Below are positions 1 to 9,134 of a DNA stretch of 64,000 nt, in pieces; the first letter of the stretch is position 1, and each line of letters starts with the position of its first letter. The notes beneath the pieces are model-generated. The model did no database searches, was not told the DNA's origin, and worked only from the letters and a program-made list of their open reading frames with translations. A program made the translations under genes and the position numbers. The stretch is taken from contig NZ_JACHXP010000001.1 of the NCBI RefSeq assembly GCF_014192215.1, positions 62,001 to 126,000 of the forward strand, read 5' to 3'. This DNA comes from Halomonas cerina (GTDB taxonomy: Bacteria; Pseudomonadota; Gammaproteobacteria; Pseudomonadales; Halomonadaceae).

Positions 1-263
1 GCGTGGGGCCGGAGCATGCCCTGTGGAAAGACGTGGGCCGCGTCAACTATGTGGCGGCCAACGACGAGGCCGTGCTCGAGGCCTTCCGCGAGCTGACCCG
101 CGTCGAAGGCATCATGCCGGCGCTGGAATCGGCGCATGCTCTGGCCTATGCCAAGGTGCTGGCGCCCACCCTGCGCCCCGACCAGAACATCGTCGTCAAC
201 CTGTCCGGTCGTGGCGACAAGGATATCATGACCGTTGCCAAGCTCGACGGCATCGAATTCTGA
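1..263 (+). CDS. trpB: Tryptophan synthase beta chain, C-terminal part (5' truncated by window)
   Basis: The last 87 or so codons of TrpB, the PLP subunit that condenses indole with serine. The frame is open from the window edge and carries the TrpB C-terminal landmarks: GPEHA near the start, [16 protein letters not shown], and the glycine-rich [11 protein letters not shown] just before the end. The start and the PLP lysine lie outside the window. The stop is 9 bases before trpA, with a GAGGGG ribosome site between, so trpB and trpA are one transcription unit, as expected for the alpha2-beta2 complex. Confidence 0.95.
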   Translation, partial: VGPEHALWKDVGRVNYVAANDEAVLEAFRELTRVEGIMPALESAHALAYAKVLAPTLRPDQNIVVNLSGRGDKDIMTVAKLDGIEF

Positions 264-272
264 GGGGCCAAG

Positions 273-1076
273 ATGAATCGTATCGACCAACGTTTCGCCG
301 CGCTCAGGGCCGAGGGGCGCAAGGCACTGATTCCCTATATCACCGCCGGGGATCCATCCCCCGAGCATACCGTAGGCTTCATGCATGCCCTGGTGCGGGC
401 CGGGGCCGACGTCATCGAGTTGGGCGTGCCGTTCTCCGACCCCATGGCCGATGGTCCGGTGATCCAGAAGGCCTGTGAGCGGGCGCTCCGCCACCAGGTG
501 CGCCTGTCGCACCTGTTCGAGATGGTCCGCGAGTTCCGCCAGCAGGACACCGAGACGCCGGTGGTGCTGATGGGCTACCTGAACCCCATCGAGCGCATCG
601 GCCTCGAGCCGTTCGCCGATCAGGCGGCGGCCGCGGGCATCGACGGCGTGCTGACCGTGGACATGCCACCGGAAGAGGCCGAGGAGTTTGGCCCGGTGCT
701 CAAGGCCCGTGGCTTGGCCTCGATCTTCCTGGTGGCCCCTACCACTTCGCGTGCCCGGGCCGCTACAATATGCGCCCATGGCGAGGGATATCTCTACTAC
801 GTATCGCTCAAGGGCGTGACCGGCTCCGCCACCCTCAATGCCGGCGACGTGGCCGAGCACCTGGCGCCGCTGCGCGAGATGACCGACCTGCCGCTGTGCG
901 TGGGCTTCGGGATCCGTGACGGGGCTTCCGCCGCCGAGGTGGGGCAGGTGGCCGACGGCGTCATCGTGGGCTCGGCCCTGGTCAACCGGATCGCCGAGTA
1001 TGCCGAGCGTCCGGAGGCGATCCCCGCTGCCCTGGAGACCGTGCTGGGCGAGATGCGCCAGGCACTGGATGCTTGA
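273..1076 (+). CDS. trpA: Tryptophan synthase alpha chain
   Basis: 267 residues, the normal TrpA length. It is a TIM barrel that cleaves indole-3-glycerol phosphate to indole, which is channelled to TrpB. The catalytic acids fall at the canonical numbers: Glu49 in [10 protein letters not shown] and Asp60 in MADGP. Phosphate-binding glycines are seen in the VGFGIRDG and GVIVGSALV stretches near the C-terminus. It follows trpB directly; the next gene, accD, starts 77 bases later behind a GC-rich hairpin, so it may be partly co-transcribed. Confidence 0.97.
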   Translation: MNRIDQRFAALRAEGRKALIPYITAGDPSPEHTVGFMHALVRAGADVIELGVPFSDPMADGPVIQKACERALRHQVRLSHLFEMVREFRQQDTETPVVLMGYLNPIERIGLEPFADQAAAAGIDGVLTVDMPPEEAEEFGPVLKARGLASIFLVAPTTSRARAATICAHGEGYLYYVSLKGVTGSATLNAGDVAEHLAPLREMTDLPLCVGFGIRDGASAAEVGQVADGVIVGSALVNRIAEYAERPEAIPAALETVLGEMRQALDA

Positions 1077-1106
1077 TCCGGGGCCTGTCCCCGACCGATT
1101 CGACCT

Positions 1107-1127
1107 GGCCCCCGCAGATCGGGGGCC
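1107..1127 (+). other. GC-rich hairpin between trpA and accD
   Basis: A perfect 8-bp inverted repeat (GGCCCCCG, loop CAGAT, CGGGGGCC) lies in the trpA-accD gap. No T-run follows, so it is not a standard intrinsic terminator. It could attenuate readthrough or stabilise the trp mRNA 3' end; this role is inferred. Confidence 0.5.
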
Positions 1128-1153
1128 GCAGCCTATACGGATGTGTTTCTGAC

Positions 1154-2224
1154 ATGAGCTGGCTAGACAAGATCGTGCCCTCGGTGGGCCGCATTCAGCG
1201 CAAGGATCGTCGGGTGAGCGTTCCCGACGGCCTGTGGCGCAAGTGTCCCAAGTGCGAGGCGGTGCTCTATCTCCCGGAGCTCGAGAAGCATCACAACGTC
1301 TGCCCCAAGTGTGATCACCACCTTCGCCTGACGGCACGCAAGCGCCTGGACTGGTTTTTGGACAAGGAGGGCCGTGAGGAGATCGCCGCCGACCTCGAGC
1401 CGGTGGATCGCCTTAAGTTCCGTGACTCCAAGAAGTACAAGGACCGCCTGGTCGCTGCCCAGAAGGAGACCGGCGAGAAGGATGCCTTGATCACCATTCG
1501 GGGCACCCTGGATGGTCTGCCGGTGGTGGTGGTGGCCTTCGAGTTCACCTACATGGGCGGCTCCATGGGGGCCGTGGTGGGCGAGAAGTTCGTGCGTGCC
1601 GCGACCCTGGCGCTGGAGGAGGGCATCCCGCTGATCTGCTTCTCCGCGTCCGGCGGGGCGCGCATGCAGGAAGCCTTGTTCTCGCTGATGCAGATGGCCA
1701 AGACCTCCGCGGCACTGGAGAAGCTCAGGCAGGCCGGCGTGCCCTATATCTCCGTGCTCACCGACCCGGTGTTCGGCGGGGTATCGGCCTCCCTGGCGAT
1801 GCTCGGGGATCTCAACGTGGCCGAGCCCAATGCCCTGATCGGCTTTGCCGGTCCCCGGGTCATCGAGCAGACGGTACGCGAGCAGTTGCCCGAGGGCTTC
1901 CAGCGCAGCGAGTTTCTGCTCGAGCACGGGACGGTGGACATGATCGTCCATCGTCGTGACATGCGTGACCGCCTGGGCAGCGTGCTGCGTAAGCTTACCC
2001 ACCAGCCGCGATCCGGCCTGACCGAGGCGGTCGAGGCGCAGCCGGATCTGCTCGAGGCGGCCGAACGCGGCGAGCCGGGCAGGGCGCCGGCACCTGAGCC
2101 GGTCGCCGAGGCGCTCCGTCGGAACGAGGCGTCCGAAAAGCCAGGCGAGGCCTCCGAAAAGCCAGGCGAGACCGCCGAGCCGGAAGCGTCGGATACCGCC
2201 GGTCGCCATCACGTCCCCCGTTGA
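1154..2224 (+). CDS. accD: Acetyl-CoA carboxylase carboxyltransferase subunit beta
   Basis: AccD is the zinc-binding half of the carboxyltransferase that makes malonyl-CoA for fatty acid synthesis, working with AccA. I chose the ATG giving [10 protein letters not shown] because the family begins MSW; a longer upstream TTG frame runs through the trpA-accD hairpin. The zinc ribbon cysteines are C31, C34, C50 and C53. The carboxyltransferase core is seen in [23 protein letters not shown] and [14 protein letters not shown]. At 356 residues it is about 50 longer than E. coli AccD (304). The extra tail is acidic and low in complexity and contains a tandem 7-residue repeat (EASEKPG twice). Confidence 0.96.
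   Translation: MSWLDKIVPSVGRIQRKDRRVSVPDGLWRKCPKCEAVLYLPELEKHHNVCPKCDHHLRLTARKRLDWFLDKEGREEIAADLEPVDRLKFRDSKKYKDRLVAAQKETGEKDALITIRGTLDGLPVVVVAFEFTYMGGSMGAVVGEKFVRAATLALEEGIPLICFSASGGARMQEALFSLMQMAKTSAALEKLRQAGVPYISVLTDPVFGGVSASLAMLGDLNVAEPNALIGFAGPRVIEQTVREQLPEGFQRSEFLLEHGTVDMIVHRRDMRDRLGSVLRKLTHQPRSGLTEAVEAQPDLLEAAERGEPGRAPAPEPVAEALRRNEASEKPGEASEKPGETAEPEASDTAGRHHVPR
2126..2167 (+). repeat. Two tandem 21-bp units in the accD tail
   Basis: Two adjacent 21-base units, differing at one position (gcgtcc versus gcctcc), encode EASEKPG twice in the acidic extension of AccD. The near identity suggests a recent slippage duplication in a tolerant, probably disordered tail. Confidence 0.8.
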
Positions 2225-2234
2225 CGCCAGCGGC

Positions 2235-3554
2235 ATGAGCGACGCTTCCCGTTCCCTCTCCCTGGCGGCCTGGTTGTCCCGCCTCGAAGCGGCGCACCCG
2301 GTGGGGATCGACCTGGGCCTCGAGCGTGTGGCCGAGGTCGCTCGACGCATGGGCCTGCTCGATGCGCCTCTGGCGGGGCGCGTGATCACCGTGGCCGGCA
2401 CCAACGGCAAGGGCTCTACCGTGGCCATGCTGGAAGCCCTGGCCCTCACCCATGGCATGACCACCGCCGCCTACACCTCTCCGCACCTTCTGCGCTACAA
2501 CGAACGGTTGCGCCTCGAGGGAGTCGAGGCCGACGATGCGACGCTCATCGACGGCTTCGAGGCCGTGGAGGCCGCGCGCCTCGATGGCGAGCCGGTCAGC
2601 CTGACCTACTTCGAGGTCGGCACCTTGGGCGCGCTGCATGCCATCGCCCGCCGTGCCCCCGATCTGGCGATCCTCGAGGTCGGGCTCGGGGGACGACTGG
2701 ACGCCGTGAATGTCATCGATCCGGATGTTGCCGTGGTGACCACGGTGGCCCAGGATCATGCCGCCTTCCTGGGGAACGACCTCGAGGGCATCGGCCGCGA
2801 GAAGGCCGGCATCCTGCGGGCGGGGCGCCCCGCGGTGCTCGGCAGCGAGTCTCTGCCGGACAGCGTGCGGACGGTGGCCGAGGAACTCGGCGCGCCGGTC
2901 TACGCTCTGGGCGAAGCCTTCCGGCGTGAAGGCGATGGCGAGGGCTGGCGCTTTTGGGGTCAGACCCCGAGTCAGGGTCTGACGCTGGTCGATCTCCCCG
3001 ATCCCGGCCTTCCGCTGGATAACGCCGCCACGGCCCTGCAGGCCTTGGTGCTGGCCGAGGTGCCGCTGGCGTCGGCGGCCTGTCGTCGCGCGCTGACTGA
3101 AGTGCAGCTGCCGGGGCGCATGCAGTGGGTCGGCCAGTGGTGCCTCGATGTCGGACATAATCCCCATGCCGCCGACTACCTGGCCGGACGCCTGTCGGCG
3201 CGGCCCTGTGCCGGGCGCACCATCGCCCTGGTGGGCATGCTCGCCGACAAGGACGCCGATGGCGTGATCGAGGCGCTCTCATCCGTCGTCGATGCCTGGG
3301 TGCCGGTCGGCCTCGACGGCGAGCGGGCCCGCGGTGCCGACGAGTTGGCCGAGCGATTGGTGGCGCGGGGCGCCGAGGTGTGGCACCGGGCCGCCTCGCC
3401 GGGGCTGGGGGCCGCCTGGCTGACGCCCCGGCTTGCCGCCGAGGATCGGGTCCTGGTCTGTGGCTCCTTCTTCACCGTGGGCGCCGTGCTGGCGGCCTGG
3501 CGGTCCCGGGCACAGACTGATCAGGTTGACACGAGCTTCGAGGGAGCGACATGA
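2235..3554 (+). CDS. folC: Bifunctional folylpolyglutamate synthase / dihydrofolate synthase
   Basis: FolC adds L-glutamate to dihydropteroate and then to folates in the cytoplasm, using ATP. The Mur-ligase P-loop is at residues 55-63 (GTNGKGSTV). Also seen are the YTSPHLLRYNERL folate-site stretch, the LEVGLGGRLDAVN magnesium-site motif and a C-terminal Mur-like domain with DVGHNPHAA. At 439 residues it is full length. It starts 10 bases after accD and its stop overlaps the next start as ATGA, so the accD-folC-SPOR cluster is an operon, a common arrangement in gammaproteobacteria. Confidence 0.96.
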   Translation: MSDASRSLSLAAWLSRLEAAHPVGIDLGLERVAEVARRMGLLDAPLAGRVITVAGTNGKGSTVAMLEALALTHGMTTAAYTSPHLLRYNERLRLEGVEADDATLIDGFEAVEAARLDGEPVSLTYFEVGTLGALHAIARRAPDLAILEVGLGGRLDAVNVIDPDVAVVTTVAQDHAAFLGNDLEGIGREKAGILRAGRPAVLGSESLPDSVRTVAEELGAPVYALGEAFRREGDGEGWRFWGQTPSQGLTLVDLPDPGLPLDNAATALQALVLAEVPLASAACRRALTEVQLPGRMQWVGQWCLDVGHNPHAADYLAGRLSARPCAGRTIALVGMLADKDADGVIEALSSVVDAWVPVGLDGERARGADELAERLVARGAEVWHRAASPGLGAAWLTPRLAAEDRVLVCGSFFTVGAVLAAWRSRAQTDQVDTSFEGAT

Positions 3555-4252
3555 AATACGGAATGCGTGAGCGCGTCAGTGGCGCGATGATCCTTGTCGC
3601 CCTGGCGGTGATCTTCGTTCCGATGCTGTTCGACGAGCCGGCGCCCCGGGACGAGCGTCCCCGTCCGGTGATGACTATCGAGCGACCGGCCGAGGTCGAG
3701 CGTCAGGATGTTCCCGCCCCCGAGCCTCCCGATAGCCTCCGGGGGGGCACCCAGGCCATCGACGAGACGCCCCTCGAGGGGGTCGAGGCACCCGACAGTG
3801 CCCCCTCCACCACGGCGTCCGCCACGACGGTGGACAACATCGAGGCCATGCCCGGCGCGGTGCAGCAGGAGACGCCCGGCGAAGACGCCAAGGCGGACGA
3901 TGCCACGAAGGCGGAAGACGCTACGGAAGAGGACCCCATCGCGGCGCTGGCGCGGGCCGCGGACGAGCGCCTCGCCGCCGAGGAGACGGCGCCGACCGAG
4001 TCGCCTCGGCAGGCCGCCGAGGGGGGCGAGTGGGCCGTGCAGGTCGGCAGCTTCGGCGAGCCGGGCAATGCCGAGCGGCTCCAGGCACGACTGGAATCGC
4101 AGGGTTTTCCGGCCTATCGGCGCCCGCGCGACAATGACCTGACCTCGGTTTATGTCGGTCCCTACGACAGCTCCGAGGTGGCCGAAGTCGTCATGGCCGA
4201 ACTCAAGGCCAAGATCAACCTCCAAGGCCTGTTGGTACGCACGGAACGCTGA
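3551..4252 (+). CDS. dedD: DedD-like SPOR domain cell-division protein
   Basis: An inner-membrane protein with one N-terminal transmembrane segment (about residues 10-27, AMILVALAVIFVPMLF), a long acidic Ala/Glu/Asp-rich linker (about 35-150) and a C-terminal SPOR domain (about 155-233, starting WAVQVGSF). SPOR domains bind septal peptidoglycan lacking stem peptides, so this should localise to the division site. Length (233 residues) and position between folC and cvpA fit DedD. It is translationally coupled to folC by a 4-base overlap. The linker is longer and more acidic than in E. coli, as expected in a halophile. Confidence 0.88.
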   Translation: MKYGMRERVSGAMILVALAVIFVPMLFDEPAPRDERPRPVMTIERPAEVERQDVPAPEPPDSLRGGTQAIDETPLEGVEAPDSAPSTTASATTVDNIEAMPGAVQQETPGEDAKADDATKAEDATEEDPIAALARAADERLAAEETAPTESPRQAAEGGEWAVQVGSFGEPGNAERLQARLESQGFPAYRRPRDNDLTSVYVGPYDSSEVAEVVMAELKAKINLQGLLVRTER

Positions 4253-4307
4253 GTGGGGCATGACAGGCACCGAGCGGAAAGTAACAGGGTGCCGAGTGAA
4301 GGATAAG

Positions 4308-4357
4308 AGGGCGCCGAGTGAGTCATGAGCGAGTGAGTCATGTAGAGAGGGCGCTGA
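4308..4357 (+). repeat. Short direct repeats upstream of cvpA
   Basis: The 106-base gap between dedD and cvpA contains GAGTGAGTCATG twice (4316-4327 and 4331-4342, a 15-base period). These are flanked by two GAGGGCGC(C/T)GAG copies ending at the cvpA ribosome site. No hairpin or protein is evident. This looks like local slippage in a leader. Confidence 0.65.
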
Positions 4358-4358
4358 G

Positions 4359-4916
4359 ATGCTGCTGACCTGGCTTGACTGGCTATTCATCGTGGTACTG
4401 ACGGTGACCGCCCTGGCCGGCTTCATGCGCGGGCTGATACGCGAGGCCCTGGGGCTGGCGACCTGGGTGCTCGCCTTGCTGGCGGCCCGCTGGCTGTCAC
4501 CCCCGGTGGCGGAGCTGCTGGCCGGTCTGATCGATAATCCCGACGGACGCCTGGTGTTGGCCTTCGTGATGGTGGTGTTCACGGTGATCCTGGCTTGCGG
4601 CTTGATCATCCGCATGATGCATGCCGCCGTGGAGTGGGTCGGCATGGGCCTGTTCAATCGGGTCGCCGGCGCCGCCTTCGGCGTCGCCAAAGGCGCGGCG
4701 ATCGTGGTGCTGGCGACCATTCTGATCGGTCTGACGCCACTGGAACAGCTGCAGGCCTGGCAGCAGGCGCAGTTGCGACCGACCTTCGAGCAGCTCCGGG
4801 ACTGGGCGGTGAGTCGGCTCATGGACGCAGAAGGGCGCCTGCCCGAGATGCCCGCCGTGCTGCGTGAGCTGCCTCGCGACTCTGGCTTGGTCATCGACCC
4901 CGAAACGACCCCCTGA
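4359..4916 (+). CDS. cvpA: CvpA family membrane protein
   Basis: CvpA-type inner-membrane protein with four predicted helices: about residues 5-24, 30-48, 65-88 and 100-122. The family is known for colicin V production and, in several enterics, for envelope stress and bile resistance; the biochemical role is unresolved. 185 residues is a little longer than E. coli CvpA (162), the surplus being a soluble C-terminal tail. It lies 69 bases before purF, the classic cvpA-purF pairing, and the two are probably co-transcribed. Confidence 0.92.
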   Translation: MLLTWLDWLFIVVLTVTALAGFMRGLIREALGLATWVLALLAARWLSPPVAELLAGLIDNPDGRLVLAFVMVVFTVILACGLIIRMMHAAVEWVGMGLFNRVAGAAFGVAKGAAIVVLATILIGLTPLEQLQAWQQAQLRPTFEQLRDWAVSRLMDAEGRLPEMPAVLRELPRDSGLVIDPETTP

Positions 4917-4985
4917 CATATATGACCGGGGCGGACGCCATCCTCGCATGGCCCCGTCCCATCCAAGGCAAGAGAGGTAAGCTGA

Positions 4986-6503
4986 ATGTGCGGTATCGTG
5001 GGCCTGATGGCCAAGCAGGCGGTGAACCAGGGCATCTATGATGCCCTGACGGTGCTCCAGCATCGGGGGCAGGACGCCGCCGGCATGATGACCTGGCACG
5101 AGGGACGCTTTCTACTGCGCAAGAGCAACGGCCTGGTGCGGGATGTCTTCCATACCCGCCACATGGCGCGTCTCAAGGGTAGCCTGGGCATCGGCCATGT
5201 CCGCTACCCTACGGCCGGGTCTTCCAGCGAGGCGGAGTCCCAGCCCTTCTATGTCAATTCGCCCTTCGGCATCACCCTGGCACACAACGGCAACCTGACC
5301 AACTCCGAGCAGCTCAAGCAGGAGCTGTTCTCCTCGGATCTGCGCCACATCAATACCAGTTCCGACTCCGAGGTGCTGCTCAATGTCTTCGCCCACGAGC
5401 TGGGCAAACAGGGCCTGCACCTCGAGCCCGGCGACATCTTCGATGCCGTGCGCCGCGTGCATCGTCGCTGTCGTGGTGGCTACGCGGCCGTGGCGATCAT
5501 CAATGGCGTGGGCCTGGTCGCCTTCCGCGACCCCCATGGCATCCGGCCGGTGGTGTTCGGTACTCGCGACGGGGGGCAGGGCCAGGAGGTGATGATCGCT
5601 TCCGAGTCGGTGGCCCTCGATGTGGGGGGCTTCGAGTTGCATCGTGACCTGGCGCCTGGCGAGGCGATCTTCGTCGACATGGACGGGGCGATCCATACCC
5701 AGTCCTGCGCCGATGCTCCGCGCCTGACCTCCTGCATCTTCGAGCATGTCTACCTGGCACGACCCGATTCGATCCTCGATGGCGCCTATGTCTACGGCAC
5801 ACGCATGCAGATGGGCCGCAAACTGGGGGATCGCATCAAGAGTGAGTGGCCGGACTACGATATCGACGTGGTGATCCCGATTCCCGATACCTCCCGGACC
5901 TCGGCACTGGAGCTGGCCCAGCACCTGGGGGTGACCTATCGGGAGGGCTTCGTGAAGAACCGCTATATCGGCCGGACCTTCATCATGCCCGGGCAGACCC
6001 AGCGCAAGAAGTCGGTGCGCCAGAAGCTCAACGCCATCGATGTCGAGTTCAAGGGCAAGAACGTGCTGCTCATGGACGACTCCATCGTGCGCGGGACCAC
6101 CTGCAAGCAGATCATCCAGATGGCCCGCGAAGCCGGGGCCAACAAGGTCTATTTCGCCTCGGCGGCGCCACCTGTCCGCTATCCCAACGTCTATGGCATC
6201 GACATGCCGGCCGCCAGCGAGCTGATCGCCCATGGCCGCAGCGAGGCCGAGGTGGGGGAGCTGATTGGGGCCGATCGCATCGTCTATCAGGACCTCGAGG
6301 ACCTCAAGACGGCCTGTCGAGAAGTCAACCCGTCGCTGGAGGCCTTCGACTGCTCGGTCTTCGATGGTCGCTACATCACCGGTGACATCGATGACACCTA
6401 CCTGGCCGATCTCGAGGCCGCACGCAGCGATGAGGCCAAGCAGCGAAGCGCCGGCGATCATGCCCTGGTAGGCGTGCATAACCAGGATGATATCGACGAC
6501 TGA
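4986..6503 (+). CDS. purF: Amidophosphoribosyltransferase
   Basis: PurF makes phosphoribosylamine from PRPP and glutamine, the first committed step of purine synthesis. The N-terminal nucleophile cysteine follows the initiator Met (MCGIVGLM), which fixes the start. Glutaminase landmarks are [22 protein letters not shown] and AHNGNLTN. The PRPP loop [12 protein letters not shown] lies in the second half (about residue 360). The protein has 505 residues, the same as E. coli. The last 20 residues are acidic and variable. metZ starts 10 bases downstream. Confidence 0.98.
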   Translation: MCGIVGLMAKQAVNQGIYDALTVLQHRGQDAAGMMTWHEGRFLLRKSNGLVRDVFHTRHMARLKGSLGIGHVRYPTAGSSSEAESQPFYVNSPFGITLAHNGNLTNSEQLKQELFSSDLRHINTSSDSEVLLNVFAHELGKQGLHLEPGDIFDAVRRVHRRCRGGYAAVAIINGVGLVAFRDPHGIRPVVFGTRDGGQGQEVMIASESVALDVGGFELHRDLAPGEAIFVDMDGAIHTQSCADAPRLTSCIFEHVYLARPDSILDGAYVYGTRMQMGRKLGDRIKSEWPDYDIDVVIPIPDTSRTSALELAQHLGVTYREGFVKNRYIGRTFIMPGQTQRKKSVRQKLNAIDVEFKGKNVLLMDDSIVRGTTCKQIIQMAREAGANKVYFASAAPPVRYPNVYGIDMPAASELIAHGRSEAEVGELIGADRIVYQDLEDLKTACREVNPSLEAFDCSVFDGRYITGDIDDTYLADLEAARSDEAKQRSAGDHALVGVHNQDDIDD

Positions 6504-6513
6504 GGGGAGCGGC

Positions 6514-7710
6514 ATGCACGACGAATCGATACCCGGTGAGGGTTGGCAACTCGATACCCTGGCGATCCGCACCGGCCACCGGCGGACCCACGAGCAGGAG
6601 CACGGGGAGCCGATCTTCCCGACCTCAAGCTTCGTCTACGACAGCGCCGCGGAGGCGGCACGCAAGTTTGGGGGTGAGGAGCCGGGGAACATCTATTCAC
6701 GCTTCACCAACCCCACGGTGCGCACCTTCGAGGAGCGCCTGGCGGCGCTGGAGGGCGGTGAGCGCTGTGTGGCCACCAGCTCCGGCATGGCGGCGATCCT
6801 GGCCACGGCCCTGGCATTGCTCGAGGCCGGCGACGAGATCGTCGCCTCCCGCTCGCTGTTCGGCTCCACCGTGAGCCTGTTCGACAAGTACCTGGGCAAG
6901 CTGGGGATCACCACCCGCTACGTGGAACTGTCGAACCTCGAGGCCTGGGAGGCGGCCATCACGCCGGCGACCAAGCTGCTGTTCGCCGAGACCCCCTCGA
7001 ACCCGCTCTCCGAGGTGGTTGACATCGCGGCGCTCGCCGAGATCGCCCATCGCCACGGTGCGTGGCTGGCCATCGACAACTGCTTCCTGACGCCGGCGCT
7101 GCAGACACCCATCGAACTGGGCGCGGACCTGGTGATCCACTCCGCGACCAAGTACCTGGACGGCCAGGGCCGGGCGATCGGCGGTGCCGTGGTGGGGCGT
7201 GACAAGGAGCTCGAGGAGCTGTTCGGGGTGGTGCGCACCTGCGGGCCCTGCCTGAGTCCCTTCAATGCCTGGATCTTCACCAAGGGGCTCGAGACGCTGG
7301 GCCTACGCATGAAGGCCCATTGCGCCAATGCCCAGCAGCTTGCCGAGTGGCTCGACGGACATCCGGCCGTGGCGCAGGTCCATTACAGCGGCCTGGTCGG
7401 CCATCCCCAGCACGCGCTGGCGGCCCGTCAGCAGAAGGGCTTCGGGGCGGTGCTTGGCTTCGAGGTCAAGGGCGGGCGCCAGGCGGCCTGGTCGGTGATC
7501 GATGCCACGCGGTTGGTGTCCATTACCGGCAACCTCGGTGACGTCAAGACCACCATCACTCATCCCGCCACCACCACCCACGGGCGCCTCTCAGACGACC
7601 AGAAGGCCGCAGCGAGCATCCATGAGGGATTGATCCGCGTGGCCGTAGGCCTCGAGGACCTGGCCGACATCCGTGCCGACCTGGCACGGGGGCTGGATGC
7701 CCTCGCCTGA
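6514..7710 (+). CDS. metZ: O-succinylhomoserine sulfhydrylase
   Basis: A PLP enzyme of the Cys/Met metabolism family that forms homocysteine from O-succinylhomoserine and sulfide, so methionine is made by direct sulfhydrylation. The ATG at MHDESIPGEG is preferred because GAGGGGAG sits just upstream; an earlier in-frame ATG overlaps purF. The PLP lysine is K213 in SATKYLDGQG, preceded by the aspartate in AIDNCF, and TSSGMAA binds the cofactor phosphate. 398 residues matches MetZ. The purF-metZ order is typical of Pseudomonas relatives. A terminator follows. Confidence 0.93.
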   Translation: MHDESIPGEGWQLDTLAIRTGHRRTHEQEHGEPIFPTSSFVYDSAAEAARKFGGEEPGNIYSRFTNPTVRTFEERLAALEGGERCVATSSGMAAILATALALLEAGDEIVASRSLFGSTVSLFDKYLGKLGITTRYVELSNLEAWEAAITPATKLLFAETPSNPLSEVVDIAALAEIAHRHGAWLAIDNCFLTPALQTPIELGADLVIHSATKYLDGQGRAIGGAVVGRDKELEELFGVVRTCGPCLSPFNAWIFTKGLETLGLRMKAHCANAQQLAEWLDGHPAVAQVHYSGLVGHPQHALAARQQKGFGAVLGFEVKGGRQAAWSVIDATRLVSITGNLGDVKTTITHPATTTHGRLSDDQKAAASIHEGLIRVAVGLEDLADIRADLARGLDALA

Positions 7711-7727
7711 GCCAGGCACGGCTCCCG

Positions 7728-7745
7728 GCAAGGGCGTCCTTGCCG
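7728..7745 (+). other. Hairpin downstream of metZ
   Basis: A 7-bp perfect stem (GGCAAGG, loop GCGT, CCTTGCC) just after metZ with no U-tract. It may act together with the better terminator 38 bases downstream. Confidence 0.4.
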
Positions 7746-7782
7746 AGGCCTCACGCCACGTCGTCTCGCCTATTCAGTTTTT

Positions 7783-7806
7783 CCGAATATGGCATTCGGC
7801 TTTTTT
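7783..7806 (+). terminator. Intrinsic terminator after metZ
   Basis: A 6-bp stem CCGAAT/ATTCGG with loop ATGGC is followed by C and six Ts. It ends the accD-to-metZ transcription unit before the cytochrome b561 gene. Confidence 0.8.
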
Positions 7807-7864
7807 CAGCAGACCCCGGGACGGTGGTCGGGTAGGGTAGGCGCCTGATTCTTTTTCATCAGGG

Positions 7865-8467
7865 ATGTCTCGTATGTGGCGCAACACCTCATCGGGCTGG
7901 GGGCTTGTCAGCATCCTGCTGCACTGGCTGAGCGCCCTGGCCATCATCGCGCTCTTCGTGCTGGGCTGGTGGATGACCGGGCTTGGCTACTACGACAGCT
8001 GGTACAACCTGGCGCCCTGGTGGCACAAGTCCGTGGGCATGCTGGTGCTGTTCGCGACCCTCGCCCGGCTCGCCTGGCGGGCGGTTCAGCCCACACCCAC
8101 GGCCGCCGGCACGCGTCTGGAACGGGCGCTGGCCCATCTGGGCCATATCGCCCTCTATGTCCTGATGCTGGTGGTCCTGGTCAGTGGCTACCTGATCTCC
8201 ACCGCCGACGGCGCCGGCATCAGCGTGTTCGGCGCCTTCGAGGTGCCGGCACTGATCAGCCACCTGCCCGACCAGGCGACCGTGGCCGGCACCCTTCACT
8301 GGTACAGCGCCCTGGCCCTGATGCTCATCGCGGCGGGACATGCCCTCGCCGCCCTGAAACACCATTGGATCGATCGCCATGACGTGCTGTGGCGCATGAT
8401 CGACCCGACCCGTTCCCGTCGCCCTTTCGGGCGATCGACCTCCCCGACGAACCAAGGAGATGCATGA
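7865..8467 (+). CDS. Cytochrome b561 family protein
   Basis: A four-helix di-heme b-type cytochrome of the inner membrane (CybB-like, PF01292), thought to pass electrons from the quinone pool. Candidate heme-ligand histidines appear in LLHWLSA (helix 1), WWHKSVG, GTLHWYSA and AAGHALAALKHHW. 200 residues is slightly longer than CybB (176) because of a polar tail. A second ATG three codons on is possible. Its stop overlaps the next start as ATGA, coupling it to the YceI gene; the b561-YceI pair recurs in proteobacteria. Confidence 0.9.
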   Translation: MSRMWRNTSSGWGLVSILLHWLSALAIIALFVLGWWMTGLGYYDSWYNLAPWWHKSVGMLVLFATLARLAWRAVQPTPTAAGTRLERALAHLGHIALYVLMLVVLVSGYLISTADGAGISVFGAFEVPALISHLPDQATVAGTLHWYSALALMLIAAGHALAALKHHWIDRHDVLWRMIDPTRSRRPFGRSTSPTNQGDA

Positions 8468-9048
8468 TGCTCAAGAAGACCGCCATCGCCACCGCCCTGA
8501 CCGCCGCCCTGGTGCCGTTCACCCAAGCCCAGGCAGCCGAGTACACCATCGATACCGAGGGGCAGCACGCCTTCGTGCAATTCAAGATCAGCCACCTCGG
8601 CTTCTCCTACATCCTGGGCAGCTTCGAGGAATTCTCCGGCGAGTTCAGCTACGATCCGGAGAACCTCGCGGCGTCCTCCGTCAGCGTGGATGTCAATGTG
8701 TCGAGCATCAATACCAACCATGCCGAGCGTGACAAGCACATCCAGAGCGATGACTTCCTGAATGTCGCCGAGTACCCGACCGCCACCTTCGCATCCACCG
8801 GGTTCGAGCCCACCGGTGACAACGAGGGCGTCCTGACCGGGGAGTTGACCCTGCATGGCCAGACCCACGAGATCGAGATGCCGGTGACCCTGGTTGGCGA
8901 AGGGGAGGACCCCTGGGGCGGTTACCGTGCCGGCTTCGAGGGCTCCACGACCCTGACCCTGGCCGACTATGGCATCGACATGTCGAGCTTCCCCGAGGTG
9001 ATGCATGAGCTCGAGCTCTACGTCACCTTCGAGGGCATCCGCCAGTAA
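8464..9048 (+). CDS. yceI: YceI family periplasmic lipid-binding protein
   Basis: Exported YceI-like lipocalin, 194 residues. The signal peptide ends near AQA/AEYTID (about residue 25). The mature part has the family features: YTIDTEGQHAFVQFKISHLGFS at the start, NTNHAERDKHIQSDDFLNV in the middle and a GFEGSTTLTLADYGID motif. YceI proteins bind polyisoprenoids in a hydrophobic tunnel; they are often next to cytochrome b561 genes, as here, hinting at quinone-related redox work in the periplasm. AAGGAG lies just upstream; ATG at the first or second Met is possible. Confidence 0.93.
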   Translation: MMLKKTAIATALTAALVPFTQAQAAEYTIDTEGQHAFVQFKISHLGFSYILGSFEEFSGEFSYDPENLAASSVSVDVNVSSINTNHAERDKHIQSDDFLNVAEYPTATFASTGFEPTGDNEGVLTGELTLHGQTHEIEMPVTLVGEGEDPWGGYRAGFEGSTTLTLADYGIDMSSFPEVMHELELYVTFEGIRQ

Positions 9049-9090
9049 GAGAGGATAGCGTCAGGGTCCTAACCCGACGCCTAAATCGAG

Positions 9091-9121
9091 GACCCCCCGG
9101 CATGGCCGAGGGGTCTTTTTT
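9091..9121 (+). terminator. Intrinsic terminator after yceI
   Basis: Stem GACCCC/GGGGTC with an inner GGC/GCC pair and loop ATG, followed by six Ts. It ends the b561-yceI unit and also separates it from the convergent dioxygenase gene. Confidence 0.85.
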
Positions 9122-9134
9122 ATTCCCGCAACCC

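Noticed and set aside
1163-2464. A 433-codon minus-strand frame over accD and folC
   Set aside because: Antisense shadow of accD and the folC start; no ribosome site or domain.
5112-6572. A 486-codon minus-strand frame over purF
   Set aside because: Antisense shadow of purF with shadow-type composition.
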